A stretch of 64,000 nt of DNA, from the NCBI RefSeq assembly GCF_907164915.1, contig NC_061868.1, positions 29,197,819-29,261,818 of the forward strand, read 5' to 3'. Both the position numbers and the translations under genes were made by a program. The stretch comes from Impatiens glandulifera (Eukaryota > Streptophyta > Magnoliopsida > Ericales > Balsaminaceae). The notes under the pieces were generated by a model, which saw only the letters and a program-made list of their open reading frames with translations, did no database searches and was not told where the DNA came from. Below, in pieces: positions 1 through 11,795 of the stretch. Position 1 is the stretch's first letter. Every line of letters begins with the position of its first letter.

Positions 1-184
1 AAAAAAAATAATTGAATTGAGTTCATGGATTTCCTTAGGTCAGGTTATGGGCGACTAAATGGTTTTTTTATTCGAAACCCATTAGATTAAAGGGGCAGTG
101 CGCGAAAAATCAAATCATACATAAATGATTGAATCTTCGGGCGACCCAAAAATACTATGAGGTGTTCGGAAATGGTCGAAGTAG

Positions 185-532
<348 letters not shown>

Positions 533-639
533 GAATCAGATATTATGACGAATGTGTTGTCACGAAACAAGTTTGTGTTTTGTCGCTCGGTTGCCGGGTT
601 GACATTGCCCTCCAGTTAGTCGGTCGGAAGAGTTTGTTG

Positions 640-1235
640 GGTTTTGTCCTCCTAATTGTAGAGACCCAACTAGATGTGAGATTTATTTAAGCTCACGGAA
701 TGACATTATTTTTCATTCAGGTTTTCAGTGGGTTTCACAGAAGAAGAGAGGGAAAAGAAAAAACAGATGAATGGGTTAAGGTAGCAATTGGAGAAGATTT
801 TCGTTTATAAAAGTTTACATCATTTGATCGACTTCAAATGTTGACAACTTGTTGATTATTTTTAGGGCTACGTTCTGAACGATGAAAATTGTTTTATGAA
901 ACTTCTAAGTTAATCCAAGAGAAACCAGAATTGCAGAATTAATAAAGTAAGTTTATCTTGCTCTTTTTGTTCTTTGTTGTTATTTGTCAATTTTGTTGTG
1001 TAATCTTGATGTAATTGATTAGACTCTAGCTTGGTTATATCTAGAGTGAACTATTACTTGTAATTTTGTTGATGATGGTGAATTGTTAAGTGACCGGTTC
1101 AAATCTCGTGTTTTTTATTCTCAATTTGAAAATATGTTTTTTCAATTGTCGTTTCAATTTTATTCTGTTTAGTTATCTTTTCTACTCAATTAATTGGGAA
1201 AATATTATGTTTTAAAAAATATATTTTTTTCTTGT
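640..1235 (+). mobile_element. Old Copia-type LTR remnant
   Basis: This region matches, in inverted orientation, the LTR at 18544-19226. Shared blocks include the segment beginning GTTTTCAGTGGGTTTCACAG, the block around 820-850, and AACTTCTAAGTTAATCCAAG. Similarity is interrupted by many substitutions and small indels. No primer-binding site or coding part follows, so this is a solo or truncated LTR. Its left end is not resolved: 535-640 may belong to it or be unrelated. Confidence 0.6.
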
Positions 1236-1880
1236 TTAAAATGGATTGGGTTTGTCATATGATATTATTATTTTTTGTTTGAAGACTCGTAGGACTATTT
1301 CCCCTTATTTTTTAATTCATCAACTCATATTTTTTAATCTCATCAACTCGTATTATTTTATTAACCAATTCAAATAACCTAATTAAAACATACAAACTGC
1401 CTTACTTATTTTCTTATAACAGGTAAATCAATTATATTAAAAATATTTATCATTTAACACAAACAAAATATAAAAAAACTCAATAAATCTTAAAATAAGA
1501 ATAAAACTAAAACCTTTCTAAGGCGGTTCATCACGGACGGACGCAAATGAAACAGTGGATCTAAGGTGTTGTTTGTTAATTATTTTTTTTAATTAATATA
1601 AATTATTTTTTAAAAAAGCCCATATATATTAAAAAATGATAATAATTATTTAGAAAATAAAATAAATGTACGAGTTCCTAGATACTGGAGAAAGGCAATT
1701 TAATTTTTCGAACAATTTACCGATTTTTCTGAACGAATCTAAAAAACGTTAAAATAATATCATTATAAATTATATGAATTAAACAATTATAATTCATTAA
1801 AACTCTAATTTTTTCCAACTAAATAGATTATCATAAATAATTATAATGATTACCCAAATATGTAGATACGACATCTAAAT

Positions 1881-2143
1881 CAGGGACGAATCTATGTAGG
1901 GGCTCGGGTGGGCGGAAACCTACCCCGAAAAAAAATATATTTTTTTACCGTTAAAATGTGACATTACCTCCTACTTTTTAAAAAAAAATTCAATAGTATT
2001 CACTATTTTATTTATTTAATTATTAAAAAATGGTAAAATTATTTTTATTTACCCGTTTTATTCAAAAAAAATTTCGTTTTTTTACTTTAACCCATCTTAA
2101 AATTTTTTTAAGCCATCCCACCACAGAATCTGAGTTGTCCCTG
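1881..2143. mobile_element. hAT-type MITE
   Basis: The element starts CAGGGACGAATC and ends with the inverse of CAGGGACAACTC. It is flanked by near-perfect 8-bp direct repeats, ATCTAAAT (1873-1880) and ATCTAAAC (2144-2151). A CAGGG terminus with an 8-bp target duplication fits the hAT superfamily. It is 263 bp, AT-rich and without coding capacity. Confidence 0.75.
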
Positions 2144-2699
2144 ATCTAAACCATCTCAAATTTAACTTAACATCAACTATCTTAATACATAGACATCACT
2201 AATTGAATCTCAATTCTATGCACAAAAGATTCTATATAAATGTAAAATAAGCGAGTTGACAATTTTACGTTTGCATGACATATATAAATTCCGATATATA
2301 ATATTTTTTTCATTTATATAAAATTCTTAGAGTGAAATTATTATAAATTATTATTATAAGAACTCGAGCTAAATCAGACTTTTCAAATAAATTACTATGG
2401 CATTTGACTGAAAAAATTTGATTAAACAAGCCCACATCAATCAAGTCCAAATTTATTTTGGAATCCATTTTTTTTTATTATTAAGATGGAAAAGCAAACA
2501 AGGCGTTATTGTGCTGCTTGCCAGCTTGAACCAATAATGAATTCAGGCTCGGAAATCAAGACGCGGGACACGTATTGTCGTATTGTATACGTGGGTAGTC
2601 AAAAACCGGGTGCCTCTGCACCCCCTGAATTCCTTAATTCAATAAAAACCCTTGATGCCCTTCCTTCATCTTCACCATTTTCTTTCATCATCATCAATC

Positions 2700-3491
2700 A
2701 TGTGCCGAGGTTTGCAGCAGCAGATTATCGAGAGAGATTGTTTAAACATCAAAGCCTTTTACATTCGTCTATCTAATATCAACTGCATTAATAATAATAA
2801 TAATAATAACCCTTTACCCGATTACCTCACCCTTCATTATCTTCCACGAATCAACGGAAACCCACTTCAGATCGATGGATCCTATATCCGACCCGATTCA
2901 CCCGCCTTCGTCACGCTCCACCGCGTCCTCTCCGGTGAGGCGGTCACCTACGGAAGCAGGGAGAGAGTGAGAACCAGTTCGGGGTCGAGATTCGAGGTTT
3001 ACGTTAAAGATGAGAAGTTTATAAAAGGGATTTTCAGGCAAGGAAGCGAGTTAAGCAGGGAGTGGAAGATGGAGTGTAAGTGCGCGTTAGAGAGGGAGAT
3101 GGAATTGGGTTGTTTTCGGGGGGCGGAGGAGGCGGAGGTTTTGATCGAAGGTGAGGGTGAAGAGATGAAATTGACAGAGAAGGTTGATATGGTGGTGAGG
3201 CGGCGCCGCAAGGGGAGGTTTAATTACTGTTACAGAGGTTGTTTGGAGGAGATTCCGGAAGAGGAGAAGGAAACGGAGCCGGAGAATGAGGCGGCGGAAG
3301 GGTGCTGTTGTTGCTGCAGCGAATGCTTTGCGGCGGCGGCGGAAGGCGGCGGTGAAGATACTGTTGATTTCGAGTTGGAAGGGGTCAGGAAGGCGGTTGA
3401 CGTTGGCTTTTGGGTGGTGTGCGTCGGGGTGGGAGTTGGTTTTTTGGTTTCTAAGGCATCTTCTAGAACTTTCCGTAAAAGGATGTTTTAA
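2700..3491 (+). CDS. Plant-specific protein of unknown function, membrane-anchored (copy 1)
   Basis: Intronless 263-residue protein. The start at 2700 (MCRGLQQQIIERD) is chosen because the similarity to the inverted copy becomes exact from just before this ATG; an upstream in-frame ATG at 2652 lies in diverged sequence. The N-terminal third has an Asn run (about residues 37-43) and a conserved-looking segment with LTLHYLPRINGNPLQIDGS, then a region with VTLHRVLSGEAV and RFEVYVKDEK. The middle has RRRRKGR, a very acidic stretch and a run of five Cys (CCCCCSEC). The C-terminus has a hydrophobic helix (VDVGFWVVCVGVGVGFLV) followed by a short basic tail, as in a tail-anchored protein. I recall an uncharacterised plant family with this EGVR-AVDVG-W-V-C-G ending, some members of which carry the misleading name erythronate-4-phosphate dehydrogenase family protein. 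Nothing here supports an enzyme. Confidence 0.75.
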   Translation: MCRGLQQQIIERDCLNIKAFYIRLSNINCINNNNNNNPLPDYLTLHYLPRINGNPLQIDGSYIRPDSPAFVTLHRVLSGEAVTYGSRERVRTSSGSRFEVYVKDEKFIKGIFRQGSELSREWKMECKCALEREMELGCFRGAEEAEVLIEGEGEEMKLTEKVDMVVRRRRKGRFNYCYRGCLEEIPEEEKETEPENEAAEGCCCCCSECFAAAAEGGGEDTVDFELEGVRKAVDVGFWVVCVGVGVGFLVSKASSRTFRKRMF

Positions 3492-3618
3492 TTTTGATTT
3501 TCAGTCTAATCTAATAATACAGTATTACTACTAGTACTGTTACTAGAATCTAGGGTATGATATGTAAATAAGCCCTAGGTGACCTACCCATTAGTATAAA
3601 AATAAAGGGTTAAATTAT

Positions 3619-4304
3619 TTTATGCTTATTCACCTAATTTATGTCAACCAACTTTGAATTTGTTCAATATTGTTTGGTGGAGTGGACGGATCAGGTAATG
3701 TAATAAGTTGAAAACATCACTAAAGATGTGGGTAACCATACATCTTATTTTGAACTTAGTGGCTAAGATAGAAACACACAAATTTTAACATCACTAAAGA
3801 TAACTAAAGATAAGATGTGGGTAAGATAGTAACACACAAAAGATAAAACACAGATTAACGTGCAAATATTTTTCTTATATATTATATATCATGTTCAAGC
3901 CCAACTCTAATTTCTATAAACAATTCGAATCTCTCATCCATTATAAGCAACAATAGAAAGCAAGATGAACTCAAAATGCCCTGAAACTTCATGGCAATAG
4001 CTAGATTATCATCACAATGAGCTATCATTTCCTACTCAATGCCACGAGTTTCAGCTCGACTCATCAATGTTAGACCCTCATCTTCCTTTTTTTTTCTCTA
4101 TATATATCTCTGTTTTCTTTCATTCCCCTACTGTTTGTGGTAGATTAGTATGTGGATCTTTATAAAACTTGAATAATTGATTTTTTGGTGGCCGGGATCA
4201 ACCAGATGGAAGAAGAACAAGTTTCCGATCATCATTGTTGGGACGAGTTATTGCCGGAGAATTGCTCACCGTGGTGAATGATCCTTATTGTTGGAAGAAA
4301 TAGA
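3619..4304. other. Intergenic, no gene recognised
   Basis: AT-rich sequence with no open frame worth reporting. A direct repeat of a short block containing AACATCACTAAAGAT occurs near 3715 and 3790. A short moderately GC-balanced patch at 3960-4080 could be decayed coding sequence on the reverse strand, but I cannot assign it. Confidence 0.5.
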
Positions 4305-5160
4305 AATGAATGGGGTTGATGCAAACAAAAGTTGGGCGCAAATGTTATCTGGACTTATTCACCAGCAATTGGTAAAGTTGGTGCATCTGTAAACAAGATC
4401 CACCAACACATTAAAGTTGATGTTATTCTCTCTTCTAGCTTAGCGACAACAAGAGGTAGATATCCCCAGTCTCCCTGAGGTCCTGACTTCGAACTCGTCA
4501 TGCGGTAAGTTATGCACTTAGTTAAATGGTTAAGTGTGTTTGTGGGTTATATGCTTAACTCGCAAAGATTAATCGCATTTCAAAGAAGAAGCAGAACAAA
4601 ACCTTTTAAAAAAAAGTTAGTGCATTTGTGAACAAGATCCCCTCTACCAGAACATTGATAGTCTACCCCGTAACAAATATTTGGTGATACCAATATCAAC
4701 ATTCAATGTCATCAATAGTTGTTCGCAATTCGTTAACAAGTTTGTACTGCAAGAATTTATGATCCTCCCTATTGGGGCCTCATCTTTAAAATAGGCCATG
4801 AAGAAGGGTGTGGAAGTGTACCACCACTTGAAGTCTATGATTAAGAAGAAATATGGACAAGATGCCCTTCTTCTTAAGATGAACCAAATTGGTTCGATTA
4901 TTGAGAATATTGAGGCCGTTAAAATTTCTAAGCACTCTGGTTGGGATTGGGGTGTGATGGCTAGCCACAATAGTCGTGAAACTAAAGATACCTTCTTTGT
5001 AGACCCGTGGGCTTGACTTGTCTATTGGGAAAATCAAAGACTAGAGCTCAGAGATCAGAGCTTGTCTGTCATGGAAACGGGATATAACTAGCTTTTAGAA
5101 TTAAAGAGGAGTTGGAATCGAAAAAAATGTATGCAGGGGCAAAATTTCGGGCACAAGTGA
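4305..5160 (+). pseudogene. Enolase pseudogene, broken and partly duplicated
   Basis: Several blocks match plant cytosolic enolase (2-phosphoglycerate hydrolyase) in order. Near 4305-4350 it reads NEW-G then WCKQKLGAN. At 4610-4800, across small indels, come NKIPLYQN, FNVIN, LQEFMILPIGASS. From 4798 it reads [20 protein letters not shown] then QDA, which jumps directly to [19 protein letters not shown], so about 170 residues holding most of the active-site barrel are deleted. Beyond the stop at 5016, in other frames, SERLAKYNQLLRI-like and YAGAKFR-like sequence remains. The segment around the KVGAS-VNKIP motif appears twice (about 4368-4415 and 4605-4660) with some 200 unrelated bases between. 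Absence of introns suggests a retroposed copy, but no poly(A) or target duplication is visible. Confidence 0.8.
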
Positions 5161-5479
5161 AACATACTAAATATGGCTCATCATCATAGCAGCTATGTAG
5201 GGAGATAATCTAGTGATCGTAACCAATTAGAGGGGTAGAGAACGACGTCATCTTTTGTGGCGTATACCAAAGTTAGGGATGTTCTAGTCGACCAGATTGC
5301 AAAACGACAGTATATAGTTAACTCTAACAATAAATTTTTCTTTCTAAAGAGTTATTATGTCAGAGGGTTAAAAAACATGAAACTTAAGTTTGAAAACATC
5401 ATTGTCAAGGATTTTCGAACTATATGAATTAATCAAAGTTTATTATGTTAAAGGGGTCAAAAAACGTGAAACTCTTCTA

Positions 5480-5835
5480 ATGGTGAGCTCTGCTGCTAGA
5501 GAACTTTGTTGTTTGAGCAACTCTGCAGTTTGAGTCTTCAGCTGATGATCAGCTCAACTGATAGCGAGTATGTTGATGGAAACTTTGCTGCCAGCGAGTC
5601 TGCTGATGGCAACTCTGCTGTTAGCGAACTCTGCTGATATAGAAACTCTGCTGCCAGCGAGTCTTCACTTGATGACAACTCTCTTGTTGGCGAACTCTGC
5701 TGCCATCGAGTCTTCAGTTGATGGCAACTCTGCTGTTGGCGACTCTACTATTGACGAACTCTACTGTGAGCGAATCTTCAGTTGATGACAACTCTACTGT
5801 TGGCGAACTCTATTGCCAGCAGCGAGTCTTTGGTT
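5480..5835. repeat. Degenerate minisatellite
   Basis: Imperfect tandem units of about 30-36 bp built from GATGGCAACTCTGCTG and GCGAACTCTGCTG variants run through this interval. The reading frame across it is a by-product of the repeat length and is not a gene. The right end is cut by the target site of the Gypsy element. Confidence 0.7.
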
Positions 5836-5858
5836 TACCTACGCATTAACACATTGCT

Positions 5859-6025
5859 TGTAACAACTCTGACTCCTAATTTAATTAGACCGAGTGCATG
5901 ATGTTTTAAAACGTACATACTTAAGCAGAAAAATAGAAACATTTGCGAAAGAGTTATAAATATATAAGTGACATTACAAAACCCGACCCTTTAAAAACAG
6001 ACCCGGTCCTTTACGTAAAAGAATT
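5859..6025 (-). repeat. Gypsy 3' LTR, truncated
   Basis: It matches 10648-10810 closely, for example across ACGTACATACTTAAGC and AAAAACAGACCCGGTCCTTT. Only the 3'-most part of the LTR is kept. A deletion joins this remnant to the polypurine-like sequence just after the integrase stop, so the element lost over 1.5 kb here. Confidence 0.85.
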
Positions 6026-6037
6026 TCGACCCCGAAA

Positions 6038-9000
6038 TTAAAACATACCGAATAAACCGGGATACTTTTTTTGCATGTTTTCCTCTACTTCCCAAGTGGC
6101 TTCATCTGCAGAATGGTTGCTCCACAGAACCTTCACCATGCTGATTTCTTTATTTCGCAGCCTCCTGATCTGCGTTGAAATTATTTTTGTTGGGACCTCT
6201 TCATAAGCTAAGTCTAGTGTCCATTGCATTACATCATGATGGATGATATGGGTTGGATTTGGAATATATTTCCTTAGATTGGAAACATGAAAAACATTGT
6301 GGACTGTATCAAGATTTGGTGGCAGGGCAAGTCTGTAAGCAACATCTCCTATTTCCTCCAGAATTTCAAAGGGGACGATGTATCTTGGGTTTAACTTGCC
6401 CTTTTTCCCGAATCTGATGATACCTTTGTAAGGGGAGACCTTTAAGAAAACGTGGTCACCCCTACTGGAAGTTAGATCTCGGCGCTTCTTGTCAGCATAG
6501 CTTCTCTGCCTACTTTGAGCTGCAAGCAGCCTCTCCTGGATCTTGCCCACCATGGCCACGGTGTTGGATACGATTTCAGGCCCAATCACAATTCTCTCGC
6601 CTACCTCGTCCCAATGTAGTGGTGTCCTGCACTTCTTCCCATACAATGCTTCAAAGGGCGTCATTCCAATGGAAGATTGGAAACTTTTGTTGTAGACGAA
6701 CTCAATCAAAGGCAGCCTGGGTTCCCATTTGCCTCCAAAGTGAATAAGACAAGCCCGCAGCAGGTCCTCAAGTGTTTGGATCACATGCTCAGATTGGCCG
6801 TCGGTTTGGGAATGAAAGGTTGTGCTGAATGATAGCTTCGTTCTTAGACCCTTGTGAAGACTCTCCCAGAAATGAGTAGTGAAACACGGGTCTCGGTTCA
6901 AAACTATCCTTGCTGGTATGTCATGCAGCCGAACTATCTCTTACAGGTATAGCTCCGCATAATGAGTCATTGAAAAGGTGGTGCGAATTGAAAGAAAGTG
7001 AGCTAGCTTGGTGAGACGGTCCACTATGACCCAAATGACATCCATCTTTTGCAAGGTCTTGGGCAAGCCAACTTCAAAATCCATAACAATGTCTTCCCAT
7101 TTCCAAATTGGAATTGGTAAAGGACATAGCAACCCTAAAAGTCTTTGGTGCTCAATCTTGACTTGCTAGCAAGTTAAGCATTCACTTACAAATTTCATGA
7201 TGTCCTTCTTCATTCATGGCCACCAATATAAAGTCTGCAGATCTTTGAATATTTTGGTGCTTCCTGGATGGACAGAGTAGGGTGTTGAATGCACCTCAGC
7301 CATAACTTCTTGCCTTAAGAAGTCTATAGATGGTACCCATAGCCTGCTTTTGTGATACATCAGATTGTTTTTAGTTGAGTACAATGAGGTGTCTTTCTTC
7401 TCATCTCTTTGCCTCTATGTGGTCAGCTGGAGATCTTGAGCCTGCCCCAACCAAATTCTTTTAAGTAGGTCCGGAACTATTGCCAAAGTCGCTAGAATGC
7501 ACTCTTGATGTTGCTCTAACACCACCAGGTTCAGCCTCTCGAATTCCAGAATCAGGTTTGGTTGAGAAGTAAGTTGATTAAGGGTGCTTGATTTATGGCT
7601 AAGTGCATCAGCTATAACGTTAGCCTTCCTTGGTTGATAGATTATTTCACAGTCATAGTCTTTAACTAGCTCCAGCCATCGCCTCTACCTCATGTTGAGC
7701 TATTTTTGGGTGAACAGGTACTTAAGACTTTGATGATCGGTGAAGATTTGACACCTTTCCCCATAGAGATAATGGCGCCATATCTTCAAAGCAAACACCA
7801 TAACTGCTAACTCCAGGTCGTGAGTGGGGTAGTTCCTCTCATGGATCTTCAACTGCCTGGATGCATAAGCCACTACCTTCCCATTCTGTATGAGCACAAC
7901 ACCTAAGCCATTCTTGGAAGTGTCTGTGCACACAACAAAGTTGCCCACCTCGGCTGGAATGGTAAGAACATGGGCAGATATCAAGCTTCTCTTCAATACT
8001 TCAAAGTTGTTGGCACATTGATCAGACCACACAAACTTTTCATCTTTGCGCGTCAAGGTTGTAAGGGGTAGAGCTATTTTGGAGAAGCCTTTGATGAACC
8101 TTCGGTAATAGCTAGCCAGACCCAGAAAACTTCTGATTTCAGTCACATTTACCGGTGTTGCCCAGTCCTTCACTACTTCAACCTTAGTTGGATCAACCTC
8201 AATGCCCTTGGACGAAACAATGTGGCCCAAGAATGCGATTTCCCTCATTCAGAACTCACACTTGCTTAATTTTGCAAATAGATGATGTTTAGATAAAACC
8301 TGCAAAACTAAAGCCAAGTGTTGTTGGTGCTCTTCTTCTGTTTTGGAGTAGATCAAGATGTCATCAATGAAGACCACCAAAACTGATCTAAATAGGGGTG
8401 AAAGACCCTATTCATCAGCTCCATAAATACTGTTGGTGTATTTGTCAACCCGAATGGCATCACTAAAAACTCATAGTGCCCATAGAGAGTTCTGAAAGTT
8501 GTCTTCTTTATGTCTTCATCCTTGACCTGGATTTGATGATAACCGGATCTTAGATCGATCTTGGAGAAGACCGAAGCCCCTTTGAGTTGGTCGAACAGGT
8601 CGTCGATCCTTGGCAAAGGATACTTATTTTTTATTGTTACCTTGTTGAGCTCCCTATAGTCGATGCATAAACGTCTTGACCCATCCTTTTTCTTCACAAG
8701 CAGAACTGGTGCACCCTAAGGTGACACACTTGGGCGAATGAACCCCTTGCTCAAATAATCTTCCAGTTGGTCCTTTAACACTTTCATTTCGGTGGGTGCT
8801 AAATGGTAAGGTGCTTTGGAGATTGGCAGACTACCTACCTTAATCATTATGCTGAACTCTACTTCTCTAACTGGTGACAACCTAGAAACATCAGCAGGAA
8901 ACACACCTGGATACTCCCTTACCACCAAGATATCTTCTAACTTTGGTTGCTGCTCATTCAACATAACATGAACAGTAGCCAACACACTTGGAAATTTTAT

Positions 9001-9447
9001 TTGAGGTAACTGTTGAACTTGGAACAGAAAGGCCTTCCCATTATGATCAATTAGTGCCACAGACTTCTCTTTACAATTGATTTAAGCCTCATGACGGAGT
9101 AGCCATTCCATTCCTAAAATAACATCAAATCCAGACATCTCCACCACCACAAGATCCACAAACATCTTGTGATTTTGGAGCTGAATTTCACAAGCTCTAA
9201 CAAACTTATTAGTTTTAAGACCAGGTCCAGATGGTAGAGATATTTTATAAACAGCCATGGACTCAATTGGTTTCAAGCCAGCTTGTTGCACAAAGCATGT
9301 AGAAATAAAAGAATTTGTTGCTCCAGTATCTATCAAGGTATTGGCTAATTTATCAGCAATTAATAAATTACATGTGATAATAGTGGAATTTGGATTCACC
9401 TCCTTTTGGCTCATTGAATAGACTCTGTCTAGTATGACCTTCTTCAA
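6038..9447 (-). pseudogene. pol: Gypsy pol: protease, RT, RNase H, integrase, chromodomain (broken)
   Basis: Reading leftwards: protease with DTGATNSFIS (9447-9082); RT start with LDRL-type spacing and [19 protein letters not shown], then [13 protein letters not shown] and MPFGLTN (9060-8353). A 1-base frameshift falls after YLDQF, just before the FIDDILIY active site, which continues in another frame near 8360. RNase H has [28 protein letters not shown] and [10 protein letters not shown] (8248-7700). Integrase has VDRLTKLAHF (7132-6941) and HSQTDGQSE (6901 on). The C-terminal part ends in a chromodomain (VKVLW, EATWE, 6150-6060), which places it in the chromovirus clade. Stops separate the segments at about 9064, 8712, 8250, 7690-7135 and 6905. 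In an intact member these products would make virus-like particles, copy RNA to DNA and integrate it. Confidence 0.9.
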
Positions 9448-9449
9448 TT

Positions 9450-10497
9450 GTGGGCAATCACGCTTATAATGCTCAGCTTTCTTACATAAGAAACAAACGT
9501 TGGAACTCTGTAGACACGATCCCGTATGAACGATCCCACAAAGATCACAAGGGGAAGTTGGAAGGTTGGCCTAGTTTGCTGGTCTTATATATGGTGTCCT
9601 TCTTTGCTGTTGTTGTTGTTAAGTGCGCCAGATGTTCCTTGACTTTTGGTGGTTAGAATTGTTATTATAATTTTGCTGATAGGGTCGTTTTGACGCTGAC
9701 CCTATAGAATCCCTCCCTTTATAGCTAGACCGCTTGGCCTGAGCCTCTCTAACTATGTCTTGGCTGTCTTTTTCCTCCATCAGTGCTCTATCAATGGTTT
9801 CCCTCATGGTTGCAGCATTGCTCAGCCTTATATCTCGGCGAATAGTTGCATTGAGCCCTTCTAAAAAATGGTTCAGCTCCAAGTCAACATTTCCTGTTAT
9901 CATTGGTGCAAAATATTTACCCCGCTCAAACTTCTTAACATAGTCAGCAACACTTGCATCCCCCTGGCGGATTTCCAGAAACTCCCTGTCCAACTTATTT
10001 CTGGTGCTTAATGTGAAGTACTTGCCATAAAATACATCCTTGAATTCTTCCCAGGTTGTTGCATTAAGGTCGATGGTGGACTTGGCTCCTTGCCACCAGA
10101 TTCTTGCATCATCTTTGAACATAAAAGATGCACACCTTAGCCTATCCGAGTTGCTGCATTGCATAAACTCGAAAATCGTCTCCATTGACTACATCCACTC
10201 CTCATCTACCATTGGATCAGTACTTCCTTTAAAGTCTGTTGGTTTGAAGCTCATGAATTGTTTGTATGCTGGTGGTTGACTTCCTCCCTCATGGGTGTTG
10301 CTAGCATGGTTCAGAATAGACCCATTTTCTTGGAACATTTCACGCATCTGCTCGTTTTGGATTCGATTTTGGTCCCTCATCTGCTCATTTTATATCCGGT
10401 TTTGATCCCTCAAGGCATCAACAAGACCGGATAAGAAGTTGTCTCGGTCAGTCACTTCAGATGGTGTAGATGCATTGGCTCTTGTTCCTCTTCTCAT
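9450..10497 (-). pseudogene. gag: Gypsy gag with zinc knuckle (broken)
   Basis: A likely start is the ATG at 10497 (MRRGTRANAS). The frame continues with two internal stops (about 10392 and 10187) to the retrotransposon gag domain, which has RCASFMFKDDARIWWQGAK, then WEEFKDVFYGKYF and LDREFLEIRQGDASVADY (10185-9619). A frame change leads to a CCHC zinc knuckle, CFLCKKAEHYKRDC, near 9485-9450, which is kept. Gag would form the particle shell and bind genomic RNA. Stops make it non-functional. Confidence 0.88.
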
Positions 10498-10629
10498 GAA
10501 TCTAATGGAAACAGAGCTATACAACTTATTATCAGTTTAACAATTTATTTAAACACTTAATAACCTGAAGGTGAGTCCTTGGAGTTGCAGTTGGAGGAGC
10601 ATGTGTGTGAAAGTACAAAGGTTCGTAAC

Positions 10630-10647
10630 CATTACTCTAATACCAAC
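10630..10647 (-). promoter_or_regulatory. Gypsy primer-binding site
   Basis: Directly after the 5' LTR end (TGTTACA on the reverse strand) comes TTGGTATTAGAG. It resembles TGGTATCAGAGC, the usual site for initiator methionine tRNA priming, with two or three mismatches. Confidence 0.7.
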
Positions 10648-11795
10648 TGTAACAATTTTTACTCCTAATTTAATTAAACCGAGTTCAAGATGTTTTAAAA
10701 CGTACATACTTAAGCGGAAAAACATAAACATTTACGGAAGAGTTATAAATATATAAGTGGCATTACAAAACCCGACCCTTTAAAAACAGACCCGGTCCTT
10801 TACATAAAAAACAATTAAAAGATGGTCCAATATTACAAAACAGTGGTCTTTTAAGTGCTAGACCCTAAAAGTGTTTTGAACTTCATTTTGTCCCTCCTCC
10901 CACACACACACCTCCCCTGCACCCTGTCCACCCTCCAAGCCTCCCTTCATTAAGTCAACAGAAATCTATGGTTGTGTACCTATACCACACAAGTATAGTG
11001 AGTCTACAGACCCAACAAGCATTTTTAAATAGAATATAAAAAGACAAGTAAAAGTTGTTTTGTATTGATGTGCTGATTTGTAAAATAATTTATCAAAGTG
11101 TTGGAACAAAACATCTTGAGCACATAATAGTCCTTTACATTTCAGAGTTGATCCCGAAAGTTAGGAATCCTGTTTGAGCACATAGTTGGAAGAGCACTCT
11201 TTAGAGTCTATGCCTAAAGTCCACAACCTGGTTAGACACTTGTCTGTGTGGGTAGGATCTTCTAGAGCTTGTCCCAGAAGTCCAGTCTCAATAGAACCTC
11301 AACATATATTTTTGGAATCAGAATACCAGAGCTTAACCTGGCTAGCCTTCTTCCCAGATCCGTCCAGTTCATATATCATCGTTCACAAAAACATATCATA
11401 CCTTTGAAAAACAGATCTTACCTTTGAAAACAGATCATACCTTTAAAAACAAACCATACCTTTGAAAACAGAATATACTTTGCAAAAACAGATTATATAA
11501 ACAAGTGAGGGTTTCTAAAGATGAGTTGAGAAAAGAGCTTTCCTTAGATGATCTTTGCTTCTATGTTATGATCTTGCTTCTAAAGGGTGTTATGATCTTG
11601 CTCCTAAAGTGTGCCTTTGGTTTTCTTAGTAGAGAGAAGGAGGAAAAAAGATAAAATAAATGAAGGGGTGCAATATATATAGTACATAATAAGGTTGGTC
11701 ACCAGCCGGTCATAAGCATGGGATGGCCAAGTAAATGATGAAGGGGGTTGGTCATCAGCTTGTCATAGGCATGTGTTTAAGAAAAAGGGTTGGTC
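10648..11795 (-). repeat. Gypsy 5' LTR, 3' part
   Basis: This is the part of the 5' LTR nearest the primer site, running up to the nested Copia insertion; the rest lies at 17281-17876. A TATA-like CTATATATATTGC on the reverse strand near 11680-11668 is a candidate promoter. The interval 11400-11480 has four or five short repeats of ACCTTTGAAAACAGA. Confidence 0.8.

Larger units (their letters stand above)
1455..3618 (+). repeat. Inverted segmental duplication, left copy
   Basis: This segment is repeated in inverted orientation at 28294-31819. Homology starts at TAACACAAACAAAATA (1455) and ends just after the AT-rich 3' flank of the gene (about 3618). Gene and 3' flank are identical between copies; the 5' flank shows many differences. 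The left copy carries its own hAT MITE (1881-2143). The right copy carries two Harbinger MITEs and a 1-kb hAT element that are absent here. Confidence 0.85.

Noticed and set aside
4475..4540. tRNA-like B-box and A-box words, possible SINE in the enolase pseudogene
   Set aside because: The boxes are in the wrong order, and the flanking direct repeats are explained as duplicated enolase sequence and not as a target duplication.
5570..5785. Open frame with repeated LLPASLL and LLANSA words
   Set aside because: It follows the unit length of a minisatellite and has no family.
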